Below the pieces are notes generated by a model that worked only from the letters and a program-made list of their open reading frames with translations, searched no databases and was not told the origin of the DNA. A DNA stretch of 64,000 nucleotides from Bacteroidota bacterium (lineage in GTDB: Bacteria; Bacteroidota; Bacteroidia; Flavobacteriales_D; Crocinitomicaceae). Below are positions 17,487 to 26,129 of the stretch, piece by piece. The DNA lies in NCBI GenBank assembly GCA_016192075.1, contig JACPUU010000012.1, forward strand, positions 558,001 to 622,000, in the 5' to 3' direction. The position numbers were made by a program, and so were the translations under genes. Position 1 is the stretch's first letter, and every line of letters begins with the position of its first letter.

Positions 17487-20036
17487 ATGGATGCAAATTT
17501 TTCGGCAAGAGCAAAAGACGTTCTCTCATTCAGTCGTGAAGAAGCGCTGCGCTTAGGAAATGATTACCTGGGAGTAGAACATTTGCTGCTTGGAATTCTT
17601 CGCGAAGGTGAAGGACTTGCCATTAAACTATTACTGGAATTCCAGGTAGACCTGGGCCAGATTCGCCTTGAACTGGAAAAAGCCTTAAAAGAAACCCGTG
17701 TAAAAAGTATTTCGGGCAACAACATTCCTCTTGTAAGACAAGCAGAAAAAGTGTTGAAAATTACTTACCTCGAGGCCAAATTATTTAAAAGTACCAAAGT
17801 AGGAACAGAGCATATTCTCCTTGCGATTCTTCGGGAGGAGAATAATATTGCAACGCGCATATTAAATAAGTATGGCGTAATTTATGAAAACGTAAAAGAA
17901 GAACTAGAAGCAATGATTGAAGAACAAAACTATCCCAAGTCTGAATTCCCAGGAAGTTCATCGGAAGGCGAAGGTGAAAATGAAGGCGGCGGAACCAATT
18001 ACGGAAGCGGACAACGCAAATCCGGCGAATCAAAATCAAAAACACCGGTACTTGATAACTTTGGCCGTGATTTAACAGCCATGGCTGAGCAGAATAAGCT
18101 TGACCCTATCGTTGGCCGGCAGAATGAAATTGAACGTGTATCACAGATTCTTTCACGCAGAAAGAAAAACAACCCAATCCTGATTGGTGAGCCGGGTGTA
18201 GGTAAATCAGCCATTGCAGAAGGTCTTGCACTGCGCATTGTACAACGTAAAGTATCACGTGTTCTTTTTGGAAAACGTATTATTTCACTGGATCTTGCCT
18301 CACTGGTTGCCGGTACAAAATACCGCGGACAGTTTGAAGAGCGTATGAAAGCGGTCATGAATGAGCTTGAAAAATCACGTGACATTATTCTTTTTATTGA
18401 TGAAATTCACACCATTATTGGCGCCGGCGGTGCTTCAGGTTCACTGGATGCATCCAACATGTTCAAACCGGCACTGGCCCGGGGTGAAATACAGGTAATT
18501 GGTGCAACCACGCTGGATGAGTTCAGACAATATGTAGAAAAAGACGGAGCCCTGGAGCGCCGTTTCCAGAAAGTGCTGGTTGAACCAACCACCATTGCTG
18601 AATCCATTGAAATTCTAAACAATATCAAAGAGCGTTATGAAGAGCATCACAGTGTGAATTATACACCTGAAGCCATTGACGCCTGCGTTAAACTGACAGA
18701 ACGGTATATGTCTGACAGAAACCTGCCTGACAAAGCCATTGACGCCATGGACGAAGTAGGTTCACGCGTTCACATCACCAACATTACCGTACCAAAAGAA
18801 ATTCTTGATCTTGAAAAGAAAATTGAAGATGTAAAAGTTGAAAAAGGAGATGTGATTAAATCACAGCAGTATGAAAAAGCTGCTGAACTGAGAGATCGTG
18901 AAAAAAACCTGCAGGACGAACTGGAAGCCGCTCAAAAACGCTGGGAAGACAATACCAAAGCACACCGTATTACCGTTACAGAAGACAATGTAGCTGAAGT
19001 GGTATCAATGATGACCGGCATTCCGCTGCAGAAAGTTTCTGAATCAGAAACCGGTAAAATCATGCACATGGCTGATGCCATCAAAGGCAAAGTTATTGGG
19101 CAGGACGAAGCCGTAGCGAAAGTGGTAAAAGCCATTCAGCGTAACCGTGCCGGACTGAAAGACCCGAACAAACCAATCGGATCATTTTTCTTTCTGGGGC
19201 CTACAGGTGTGGGAAAAACCCAGCTTGCAAAGGTTTTAGCCAAAACCATGTTTGACTCTGAAGAAGCGCTGATACGCATTGACATGAGTGAGTATATGGA
19301 AAAATTCTCTGTGTCACGCCTTGTCGGAGCGCCTCCGGGATACGTTGGATACGAAGAAGGTGGCCAGCTCACTGAAAAAGTACGCCGTAAACCTTATTCG
19401 ATCATTCTTTTGGATGAGATTGAAAAAGCGCATCCGGATGTATTCAACATGCTGCTGCAGGTATTGGACGATGGTCACATGACCGATGGTTTGGGTCGTA
19501 AAATTGACTTCAAAAACACCATCATTATCATGACATCCAATATTGGTGTTCGTCAGTTGCAGGATTTTGGAACAGGGGTTGGTTTTGGAACGGCTTCTAA
19601 AAAAGATAACAAGGAAGAAGATTCAACCAAAGTCATTCACAATGCGTTGAAAAAAGCATTCTCACCTGAGTTTTTGAACCGTATTGATGACATGATTGTC
19701 TTTAATTCACTCACAAAAGCAAATATTCATGAGATCATTGACATTGAGTTGGCTAAACTCCAGCACAGAGTTAAAGATCTGGGATATGAGTTTAAAATTT
19801 CAGACGAAGCAAAAGATTATATCTCAGACAAAGGATACGATGAAAAATTTGGTGCACGTCCATTAAACCGGGCAATTCAAAAATACATCGAAGATCCGCT
19901 GGCGGAAGAAATTATCAATGCCAGCCTTGAAAGCGGTGATACCATTGCCATTAATTTTGACAAAGAAAAACAGGAAGTTAAAATCAATGTTGAAAAAGGT
20001 AAAACCTCTAAAAAGAAAGAGAAAAAATCAGAATAA
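17487..20036 (+). CDS. clpC: ATP-dependent Clp protease ATP-binding subunit ClpC
   Basis: 849 residues. Domain order: double Clp-N repeat (about 1-150), a Gly/Ser/Glu-rich linker (155-185), AAA+ module 1 with Walker A GEPGVGKS (about 234), a coiled middle domain with a UVR-like segment ([13 protein letters not shown]), AAA+ module 2 with Walker A GPTGVGKT (about 571), and the C-terminal D2-small domain ending in a Lys-rich tail. The middle domain is short, as in ClpC rather than ClpB. It unfolds substrates for ClpP or disaggregates proteins. AGAGGA lies just before the ATG as a ribosome binding site. Monocistronic. Confidence 0.96.
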   Translation: MDANFSARAKDVLSFSREEALRLGNDYLGVEHLLLGILREGEGLAIKLLLEFQVDLGQIRLELEKALKETRVKSISGNNIPLVRQAEKVLKITYLEAKLFKSTKVGTEHILLAILREENNIATRILNKYGVIYENVKEELEAMIEEQNYPKSEFPGSSSEGEGENEGGGTNYGSGQRKSGESKSKTPVLDNFGRDLTAMAEQNKLDPIVGRQNEIERVSQILSRRKKNNPILIGEPGVGKSAIAEGLALRIVQRKVSRVLFGKRIISLDLASLVAGTKYRGQFEERMKAVMNELEKSRDIILFIDEIHTIIGAGGASGSLDASNMFKPALARGEIQVIGATTLDEFRQYVEKDGALERRFQKVLVEPTTIAESIEILNNIKERYEEHHSVNYTPEAIDACVKLTERYMSDRNLPDKAIDAMDEVGSRVHITNITVPKEILDLEKKIEDVKVEKGDVIKSQQYEKAAELRDREKNLQDELEAAQKRWEDNTKAHRITVTEDNVAEVVSMMTGIPLQKVSESETGKIMHMADAIKGKVIGQDEAVAKVVKAIQRNRAGLKDPNKPIGSFFFLGPTGVGKTQLAKVLAKTMFDSEEALIRIDMSEYMEKFSVSRLVGAPPGYVGYEEGGQLTEKVRRKPYSIILLDEIEKAHPDVFNMLLQVLDDGHMTDGLGRKIDFKNTIIIMTSNIGVRQLQDFGTGVGFGTASKKDNKEEDSTKVIHNALKKAFSPEFLNRIDDMIVFNSLTKANIHEIIDIELAKLQHRVKDLGYEFKISDEAKDYISDKGYDEKFGARPLNRAIQKYIEDPLAEEIINASLESGDTIAINFDKEKQEVKINVEKGKTSKKKEKKSE

Positions 20037-20093
20037 AACCAAAGTCCGGTATGCTTTGAATAAATAATTCCGGCGTTGTTTTTTATACATTCA

Positions 20094-20125
20094 AAAAGAG
20101 GAGTTCAAAATTGAACTCCTCTTTT
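20094..20125. terminator. Bidirectional intrinsic terminator
   Basis: A 15-bp perfect stem AAAAGAGGAGTTCAA / TTGAACTCCTCTTTT with an AA loop. It lies between clpC (+, ends 20036) and the leftward gene ending at 20129, and has A/T flanks suitable for both directions. Confidence 0.92.
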
Positions 20126-20128
20126 AGT

Positions 20129-20578
20129 TTAGTTTTGTTTATACTTCACTCGAATGGCTGACCGGGTGGCAATTTCAGCATCCGGCCAAAAATCAGCAAT
20201 CAGGGTTTGAAACTGTTCATCTGAATCAGAATAACCCTGGGCATGAATAAAATAAACAGAGGGTGCTGTCAGTTTTTTCTGACGCCAGACCATGTTGACT
20301 GAAATAGCCAGGTTAGGATCATAATCAGTAACAGCATCGGTTAACGTATCAACGATTTCATAATAAGTTTCCATCATTTTTAACGTATCAATGGCAAAGA
20401 GGAGTTGCCCGTTGAAATAGCTGTGCATTTCTTCCAGGGTAAATTCACTGACCAGTGTTTTTGTCAGGAATAGCTTAGCTTTCTTGTGCTCTTCTTCGTT
20501 CTGCGCTTTAGCTGATTGGTAATAAAGCGCATACCACACAAAAGGAGATTCCATGTTGGTGAATTGCTGTTTTTCCAT
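20129..20578 (-). CDS. Hypothetical cytoplasmic protein
   Basis: 149 residues without a signal peptide or membrane segment. It appears alpha-helical at the N-terminus (ESPFVWYALYYQSAKAQNEE) with a beta-rich C-terminal third (VNMVWRQKKLTAPSVYFIHA). No family recognised. It stands alone between clpC and the desaturase operon on the minus strand. Confidence 0.7.
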   Translation of the reverse strand: MEKQQFTNMESPFVWYALYYQSAKAQNEEEHKKAKLFLTKTLVSEFTLEEMHSYFNGQLLFAIDTLKMMETYYEIVDTLTDAVTDYDPNLAISVNMVWRQKKLTAPSVYFIHAQGYSDSDEQFQTLIADFWPDAEIATRSAIRVKYKQN

Positions 20579-20716
20579 AGCTATGTTTTACAGCAAGTTA
20601 CAAAAAAACGAGGACTTAAACAGTATTTAACCAAATGATTTTCAAGGGAAATACGGTTAAAACGGTTGAAATTTCTGTGAATTTTTGCTGATGTTATTAA
20701 CAACTGCTTTAAGGAC

Positions 20717-21499
20717 TTAAAATGTTGATCGTTTTTTCAATCCGGGTAATGCCTGATCAATACGTTTTGCCAAAGCCGGCAATTTGATTGTCGGAACCGC
20801 AGGAAACAAATGATGCTCCATATGATAAAACATATTCATTGTTATACGGTTTTTCCATAAACTGCGCTGTGTACGTGCCAATAGTGGATCGTCAGATGTA
20901 TCGTGATGAACGGTCCATACTGCAAAAAACGCAGTCATAAACTCAGCTGCTACCATCACAAGAATGTGGTAAATGAGAAAATCAAGCCGAAAGAAAAATG
21001 CTGTTATTATGAATATCAGTATAGCAACTAATTCTATCCATGTATTTAACCGATAACTCCAATTTGCATAACGCAACGTTTTTACATGAATCTGAAAAAT
21101 GTGGACAGGGCCATAGCACAGAGCTTTAAACCATTTCATACATGCAACTTTGCCTTCATAATCATTTTCTTTCAAACAGAATTTATGGTGACGCAAATGA
21201 TTGTATTTGACAGCATGAGTAGCGGCCATCATTAAAACACTGTTACTAAACAGAACAAACCATGTCACTCGTTTTCCAACGCCCAAAGCATTGTGAAACC
21301 CATTATGAACCTGCCTGAGAGCTGCCAGAAAGAAAAAGAATGAAAACGGCAATGCCAGTAAATAATACTGATAATAAGCCAGCATTAGCGAAATTCCAAG
21401 CCAGGGAACCGTTACGTTCCCTTCTACAAAACACTCCCACCGGGTGAGCCTGGTTAAATCTTTCCACACCACCCTTTTTACAATTTCTACCTGTGTCAT
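20717..21499 (-). CDS. Membrane fatty acid desaturase
   Basis: 260 residues with several membrane segments. The three His boxes of membrane di-iron desaturases are present: HNGFH (65-69), HLRHH (101-105) and HMEHH (226-230), plus an extra VHHD at about 197-200. It should introduce a double bond or hydroxyl into acyl or related lipid chains at the inner membrane. It is the last gene of a four-gene leftward operon, five bases after the TIGR01777 gene, under the predicted GbsR-type operator at 23232. Substrate not deducible. Confidence 0.92.
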   Translation of the reverse strand: MTQVEIVKRVVWKDLTRLTRWECFVEGNVTVPWLGISLMLAYYQYYLLALPFSFFFFLAALRQVHNGFHNALGVGKRVTWFVLFSNSVLMMAATHAVKYNHLRHHKFCLKENDYEGKVACMKWFKALCYGPVHIFQIHVKTLRYANWSYRLNTWIELVAILIFIITAFFFRLDFLIYHILVMVAAEFMTAFFAVWTVHHDTSDDPLLARTQRSLWKNRITMNMFYHMEHHLFPAVPTIKLPALAKRIDQALPGLKKRSTF

Positions 21500-21504
21500 T
21501 TTGC

Positions 21505-22419
21505 TTAGTTTTTAGTACAAACTATATGCTCAATTGCCGGTTTCAACGTTGCATACCTGAATTCAAATCCTTCGCTGACCAGTTTTGCTGGTATCACGTT
21601 CCGGCTCTTGAGTATTAACTCTGTTTCTGTTTGAATGATGCGTGCGCCAAATTCAAGCATGCATTTGGGCATTGGCAATCCAAAAGGTGCTTTTACCGCC
21701 TGACGAATGGTTTTCATGAGTTCTTTGTTGCTGACCGGTGTAGGTGCAGCCATGTTTACCGGTCCTTTCAGGTTGTCGTGCTCAATAATAAATTGAATAG
21801 CCCGTGCAAAATCATCTTCATGAACCCAGCTGAAAAACTGGTTGCCCTTACCCTGCCTGCCCCCCAGCCCCAGGCGCGCCAGATTTACCAGCGGTTTAAC
21901 GGCACCGCCTGTTTTACCCAACACAATCGAAATGCGCGCAGCAACCTGCCGGGTGTGTGGCAGCCTGAAATCAAAAAAGCACTTTTCCCACGCGGTGCAA
22001 ACATCCACTGAAAAACCGGTGCCAATTTCTCCTGAGGCTTCATCCATCTGCTTATCTTCAGAATGTCTGTAAATGGTTGCAGAAGCGCTGTTGATCCAGA
22101 TTTTTGGCGGATTCTGGCATTGCAGCAGCGCATTGCCCAAAACGGTGGTTGCATCAACACGTGAAGCCAGAATTTCTTTTTTGTTCTTTTCAGTGTACCG
22201 GCAATCAACTGATCGGCCAACCAGGTTCAGGAGCACATCGGCATCTTCAAGAATTGATTTCCAGGGTCCCTCGTTTTTTGCATCCCAGTTTTCATACCGT
22301 ATTCCCTGATCTGTGCGGCTTTTACCGCGACTCAGAATAATGACTTCATGCTGATTTGCAAAGTGGCGGCATAGGACCTTTCCCAGGAAACCGTTTCCGC
22401 CGGCTATAATAATTTTCAT
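21505..22419 (-). CDS. TIGR01777-family NAD(P)-dependent oxidoreductase/epimerase (SulA-like)
   Basis: 304 residues. An N-terminal Rossmann motif GGNGFLGKVL is followed by the extended SDR-like domain (WINSASATIY, SWVHEDDFARAIQF, GPVNMAAPTPV), then a C-terminal DUF1731-like segment (FGLPMPKCMLEFGARI). This domain order is characteristic of TIGR01777. The reaction is unknown for most members. In the operon it lies between the small membrane proteins and the desaturase, which hints at lipid or quinone modification. Confidence 0.92.
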   Translation of the reverse strand: MKIIIAGGNGFLGKVLCRHFANQHEVIILSRGKSRTDQGIRYENWDAKNEGPWKSILEDADVLLNLVGRSVDCRYTEKNKKEILASRVDATTVLGNALLQCQNPPKIWINSASATIYRHSEDKQMDEASGEIGTGFSVDVCTAWEKCFFDFRLPHTRQVAARISIVLGKTGGAVKPLVNLARLGLGGRQGKGNQFFSWVHEDDFARAIQFIIEHDNLKGPVNMAAPTPVSNKELMKTIRQAVKAPFGLPMPKCMLEFGARIIQTETELILKSRNVIPAKLVSEGFEFRYATLKPAIEHIVCTKN

Positions 22420-22439
22420 AAACCTGTTTTTAGTTTTGG

Positions 22440-22838
22440 TTATTCTGCATTTGGTAATATCATTCTTTCCAGGTTCTCCCGGTTTTGGGCTTCTCTCGCT
22501 TTCCGTTTACCGCGAAAGAAAAAACAGAGGTTCAGCAGGAGCATAATTCCCAGGTAAATGGAAAAACCACCCAGTTTATAACTCAATGCTTCAATCAATC
22601 CCTGGTAGCCCTGCAGGTTATTAATCTCCAGGATAAGCAAGGCAAACCCTATATTCAGCAGGTAAAATCCAACCTCAAAAAGTTTAGTGGTTGCCAGTGC
22701 AATCTCCTCACGGCCCCTGAAAATATCCAACATAAAAATTTTACTGTTTTTGAAAAGTATATGAGCCACGTAAAGGGTTAAACCAATGGCAATTGGCAAG
22801 TAAACAAGATACGCTTTAATAATCCATGATGATTCCAT
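22440..22838 (-). CDS. Small multi-pass membrane protein
   Basis: 132 residues, three or four membrane segments (for example AYLVYLPIAIGLTLYVAHIL, FYLLNIGFALLIL, IYLGIMLLLNLCFFF). It resembles the adjacent upstream 121-residue protein in length, segment spacing and the motif (F/Y)YLLN(I/L)G(F/Y), so the two are probably paralogues from a duplication. Ten bases separate the pair and 20 bases precede the TIGR01777 gene. Function unknown; possibly a two-component membrane complex. Confidence 0.8.
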   Translation of the reverse strand: MESSWIIKAYLVYLPIAIGLTLYVAHILFKNSKIFMLDIFRGREEIALATTKLFEVGFYLLNIGFALLILEINNLQGYQGLIEALSYKLGGFSIYLGIMLLLNLCFFFRGKRKAREAQNRENLERMILPNAE

Positions 22839-22848
22839 AATCGTAATT

Positions 22849-23214
22849 TTAGTTAGACATTGTCGTGTTTGTATGCCTCTGTTTTCTGCTGAAAAGAAGC
22901 AACCAGAAAAGATTTAAATAGTGCATAAGCGCCAGAAACAGAATGAGTGTGCCAGCTTTAAAAAAGAGCGTGCTGCACATTTGTTCAACGGTTTCTACTG
23001 GACTCCAGAAAGCAATATTCATGACCACATACCCCAGGTTGAGCAAATAATAGCCTGCCAGCAGGAGCTTGTTAATGGAAGCTACCAGGTGCGGGTCCTG
23101 CGGCAGCAGCATGTGAATATAAACCGCTCCGTTTTTATAAAATACCCGGCCCAGGTGAACCGTTATGATACTCATTGCAGTCAGAAAAAGAAGATAGGCG
23201 ATCAGGTTATACAT
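22849..23214 (-). CDS. Small multi-pass membrane protein, paralogue of its downstream neighbour
   Basis: 121 residues with about three membrane segments and the motif GYYLLNLGYVV shared with the downstream protein. The C-terminal segment LALMHYLNLFWLLLFSRKQR matches the partner's LLLNLCFFFRGKRK. First gene of the operon; its start lies 18 bases from the predicted regulator site at 23232-23253. No known family recognised. Confidence 0.8.
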   Translation of the reverse strand: MYNLIAYLLFLTAMSIITVHLGRVFYKNGAVYIHMLLPQDPHLVASINKLLLAGYYLLNLGYVVMNIAFWSPVETVEQMCSTLFFKAGTLILFLALMHYLNLFWLLLFSRKQRHTNTTMSN

Positions 23215-23231
23215 ATTTTTTATATTTCTAA

Positions 23232-23253
23232 ACTTTCAATATTTTTTGAAAGT
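23232..23253. promoter_or_regulatory. Predicted GbsR-type operator 1 (ACTTTCA-N8-TGAAAGT)
   Basis: ACTTTCA (23232-23238) and TGAAAGT (23247-23253) are perfect inverted repeats eight bases apart, immediately upstream of the membrane-protein/desaturase operon. The same half sites and spacing recur at 23844-23865 upstream of the regulator gene. Confidence 0.75.
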
Positions 23254-23316
23254 ATGAAGCAAATTTTTTTAGCGTTTCCTGTTCAGGTTATGGTATTTAA
23301 ATTTCTTATAAAATGC

Positions 23317-23817
23317 TTATTTGACGAGTTTCAGCAGGGTTTTATAAAACCAGTGTTCATCAGAGCGTATGAACTTGTCTACCACCCCGTCTGCCTTGGA
23401 AGTAAAGTCCGTCAGTTCACCTATCATGCGTTTAAACTCTTTGGTTTCGGCATCGGTTCCACTGGTGTTTTTAAGTTCATCAAAAACCCGCAGCATGGGT
23501 TCTATCTCCCGTTTTCTGCGTTCGCGCGCAATCTGGCGGGCCACTGCCCAGATATCTTTGTCTGCCACAAAAAACTCACGGCGCTCCCCTATCTTATTTT
23601 CTTTTGTTACAATGCCCCAGTCAATAAGCGCTCTTAAATTCATGTTCACATTGCCGCGTGACACCTGCAACTGTTCCATTATATCTTCGGTTGATACAGG
23701 CTCGGTTGATACAAGCAGCAATGCGTGAATCTGGGCCATGGTGCGGTTAATACCCCAGCTTGAGCCCAGCGCTCCCCACGATTGTACAAATTTCTGTCTG
23801 GCTTCTTCTAAATGCAT
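23317..23817 (-). CDS. GbsR/MarR-family transcriptional regulator
   Basis: 166 residues. A winged helix-turn-helix occupies about residues 25-90 (QIHALLLVSTEPVSTEDIMEQL, SRGNVNMNLRALIDWG, a wing with GERREFF). The order and length match GbsR-type MarR regulators. The helical C-terminal part (95-166) should mediate dimerisation and perhaps sensing. Identical inverted repeats upstream of this gene and of the following operon argue that it represses both. The ligand is unknown. The divergent CDF transporter gene starts 129 bases away and shares the intergenic region. Confidence 0.92.
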   Translation of the reverse strand: MHLEEARQKFVQSWGALGSSWGINRTMAQIHALLLVSTEPVSTEDIMEQLQVSRGNVNMNLRALIDWGIVTKENKIGERREFFVADKDIWAVARQIARERRKREIEPMLRVFDELKNTSGTDAETKEFKRMIGELTDFTSKADGVVDKFIRSDEHWFYKTLLKLVK

Positions 23818-23842
23818 GTATCAAATGTAAACACTATTTCTG

Positions 23843-23866
23843 AACTTTCAAATATTTCTGAAAGTT
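23843..23866. promoter_or_regulatory. Predicted GbsR-type operator 2 (AACTTTCA-N8-TGAAAGTT)
   Basis: Perfect 8-base inverted repeats with an 8-base spacer, 26 bases upstream of the regulator start at 23817. Same architecture as operator 1, which suggests autoregulation. It also sits about 70 bases upstream of the -7 box of the divergent CDF gene. Confidence 0.75.
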
Positions 23867-23933
23867 TATTTTCAACCACCCATTTCATACTTCCTGAATC
23901 TGACTATTCATACCTGAAATCAGAAGAACGTTG

Positions 23934-23941
23934 TATCTTTG
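23934..23941 (+). promoter_or_regulatory. Bacteroidota -7 box (TATCTTTG) abutting the CDF start codon
   Basis: Exact TAnnTTTG match ending four bases before the ATG at 23946. This would give a leaderless or nearly leaderless mRNA, unless translation starts at the in-frame ATG at 23982. Confidence 0.5.
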
Positions 23942-23945
23942 ATTT

Positions 23946-24938
23946 ATGTCTGCTCAAACCGACTTCACGCAACATAAACGGATGCTCAGCATTATATTGG
24001 TGGTGGGTATATTGCTGTTTTTTCTGAAAATATGGCTGTATTGGATTACGCAATCAAACGCCATTCTTTCGGACGCGCTGGAGAGCACGGTCAATGTATT
24101 TGCGGGCGCCTTTGCGCTTTACAGCCTGATTCTTGCCAACAAACCTTCCGATAAAAAACACCCGTACGGCCATGGTAAAATAGAATTCCTCTCAGCCAGT
24201 ATTGAAGGCGCTTTGATCATTGCAGCAGGACTAATCATTATTGTCAAATCCATTTACAACTTTTACAATCCGGCTCCCATTGAGTCACTTGAGTTAGGTA
24301 TTATTTTTACGTTACTTTCCGGTGGTGTTAACCTGCTGATGGGACTTTTACTGATCAACCGCGGTAAAAAAGTACGCTCCCTGCTGATGCGGGCCAGCGG
24401 TAAACACCTGATGTCTGATGCTTACACTTCGGCTGGTTTAATTATTGGCCTGGTCATTATTCACTTCACTGATTTGCTGTGGTTAGACGGTGTGGTAGCT
24501 ATTGTTTTTGGCGGAATCATCATTTATTCGGGCTACCAGATTCTGAGCGAATCCATTGACGGCATTATGGATGGCGCTGATTTTGAAACACTCGATAAAC
24601 TGGTCAATCACCTTCAAACGGTCAGAAAAGAGGACTGGATAGACATTCACAAAATGCGCATGATCAAATACGGCACATTTCTTCATTTTGATTGCCACGT
24701 AACGGTTCCGCGTTTTTATACCATTGAAGAGGGCCACGCGGTTATCGATAAAATAGAAGAAGAAATTGCGGCTACTTTCAACAACCAGGCTGAAGTGTTC
24801 ATTCATGTAGACGCCTGCATTCCAGCCTCATGCAAACACTGCCGGATGGAAAGCTGCGCTGTACGCGCTGTTCCACGAACTGAAGATTATTTCTGGAAAC
24901 TGGATACGGTGCTGGAGAATAAGAAGTACGGACTTTAA
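23946..24938 (+). CDS. Cation diffusion facilitator (CDF) family transporter
   Basis: 330 residues with six predicted membrane segments (starting at about residue 13) and the family signature HPYGHGKIEFLSAS between segments 2 and 3. Segment 5 carries HLMSDA (HxxxD metal ligands). In segment 2 the usual DxxxD position reads ExxxN (ALESTVNV), so metal specificity may differ from FieF-type exporters. The cytoplasmic C-terminal domain ends with CIPASCKHCRMESC, a cluster of four Cys likely to bind metal. Probably exports divalent cations by proton antiport. The start at 23946 is favoured by N-terminal length, but 23982 fits the promoter better. Confidence 0.93.
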   Translation: MSAQTDFTQHKRMLSIILVVGILLFFLKIWLYWITQSNAILSDALESTVNVFAGAFALYSLILANKPSDKKHPYGHGKIEFLSASIEGALIIAAGLIIIVKSIYNFYNPAPIESLELGIIFTLLSGGVNLLMGLLLINRGKKVRSLLMRASGKHLMSDAYTSAGLIIGLVIIHFTDLLWLDGVVAIVFGGIIIYSGYQILSESIDGIMDGADFETLDKLVNHLQTVRKEDWIDIHKMRMIKYGTFLHFDCHVTVPRFYTIEEGHAVIDKIEEEIAATFNNQAEVFIHVDACIPASCKHCRMESCAVRAVPRTEDYFWKLDTVLENKKYGL

Positions 24939-25050
24939 GTCAGCAAGAGTCTGGTGCAAGAGCAACAGTACCTGGCAGGAAAAGTTTTGACCCGGTATTT
25001 CACAGGGGCGTGAAGATAATATAGCCATCAAGGATTTTTGGCCGCTATGC

Positions 25051-25081
25051 AAACAAAAGACTGCTGTTAAAATTGCAGTCT
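25051..25081 (-). terminator. Intrinsic terminator of the YCF48-like lipoprotein gene
   Basis: On the minus strand AGACTGC and GCAGTCT pair across a 10-base loop, followed by TTTGTTT. It begins 14 bases after the stop at 25095. The remaining bases back to the CDF stop (24938) hold nothing recognisable. Confidence 0.7.
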
Positions 25082-25094
25082 GGTCTTGCTGTTT

Positions 25095-26129
25095 TCAAAA
25101 CTTATACCTCAAAACCTCCAAAACCCCATCTCTGCCTGCAAATGCAACAAAATCCTGGTTTATGGCAATGCTGTAATAATTACGTTCAAAAAGCAGGTGC
25201 CAGTGCAGGCCTTTGTCCAGGGTAAAATAGGTTCCCTGGTCGCCAGTGGCAAAAAGACAGGTGCCGTTTTCGTTGCCGTTAATGCACGATGAATAGCCTC
25301 CCAGGCCTTTACTGCGATTGATCCAGGTGTTGCCGCCGTCAGCGGTATAGTAGCAGATTTGCTTTTTGTAAGTAGTCTGCTCCCAACTGCCACCAATGAT
25401 CATTCCCTCGGTTTCAGACCAGAAATAGATGGAATAGATACCATAGCTGTCACCTGATTTAAGCGGTGTGTTTTTGGTTACCCAGGTTTTTCCCTGATCG
25501 TAACTGCAAAAAAGACGGGCTGTATCGGCCATGCCGGTTGCAAAATACACGGTTGAATCACCCAGGCATTGTATACCTGTTCCGCTGGCGGCAAAGCCAG
25601 CTTCTTTCTCCAGTACTGAGGGAAAAATTTCAGGTGTAAATGCTTTCCAGCTGCGACCGGCATCGGTTGTTTTTACCAGGAAAAACTTGTCATTCACCGG
25701 ATCTCCGTAAGCAATTCCGTTCTGCTCATCCCAAAAATCAAAGCCATCCAGAAAAACACCTGCAGAATCAAACACAGTGGCCTGTTCACCGTTAAATCCA
25801 AGAACGTACAATTTGGCAGTATCACCTGAACTCAGCAAGGCAATGGTACCGTTATTGAAAAGGTGAATGTCACGAATGTCAGCAGCCCCCTGAAGGGCCG
25901 GTTGTTCAATCAATTCACCTCCAAAGTATTTACCGCAGAAAACACCACGGGGTCCGGCCACAATAACGGCATCCTGGTTGACAAATGTAACTGCCCTGCC
26001 GTGTAAACCTTCTTTGGAATAACCGTGGTAAATGGTTGCGTATTGCAGATTTTCTGACGTTTTACAGGCTGTCAGTAACAAAGCTAAGAATGGTATTAAA
26101 AGGCTAGAAAAGTTTGGCCTGAGAGTCAT
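25095..26129 (-). CDS. YCF48-like beta-propeller lipoprotein
   Basis: 344 residues with a lipoprotein signal (LLLTAC, Cys about residue 22). The body shows repeated YCF48/BNR-type blades: DAGRSWKAFTPE, DQGKTWVTKNTP, DGGNTWINRSKG and KGLHWHLLF, each followed by strands. Such propellers act in protein assembly or binding; the photosystem II assembly link of the family does not apply here. Its ATG lies 26 bases inside the 3' end of parC, so the two are translationally coupled. Confidence 0.88.
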   Translation of the reverse strand: MTLRPNFSSLLIPFLALLLTACKTSENLQYATIYHGYSKEGLHGRAVTFVNQDAVIVAGPRGVFCGKYFGGELIEQPALQGAADIRDIHLFNNGTIALLSSGDTAKLYVLGFNGEQATVFDSAGVFLDGFDFWDEQNGIAYGDPVNDKFFLVKTTDAGRSWKAFTPEIFPSVLEKEAGFAASGTGIQCLGDSTVYFATGMADTARLFCSYDQGKTWVTKNTPLKSGDSYGIYSIYFWSETEGMIIGGSWEQTTYKKQICYYTADGGNTWINRSKGLGGYSSCINGNENGTCLFATGDQGTYFTLDKGLHWHLLFERNYYSIAINQDFVAFAGRDGVLEVLRYKF

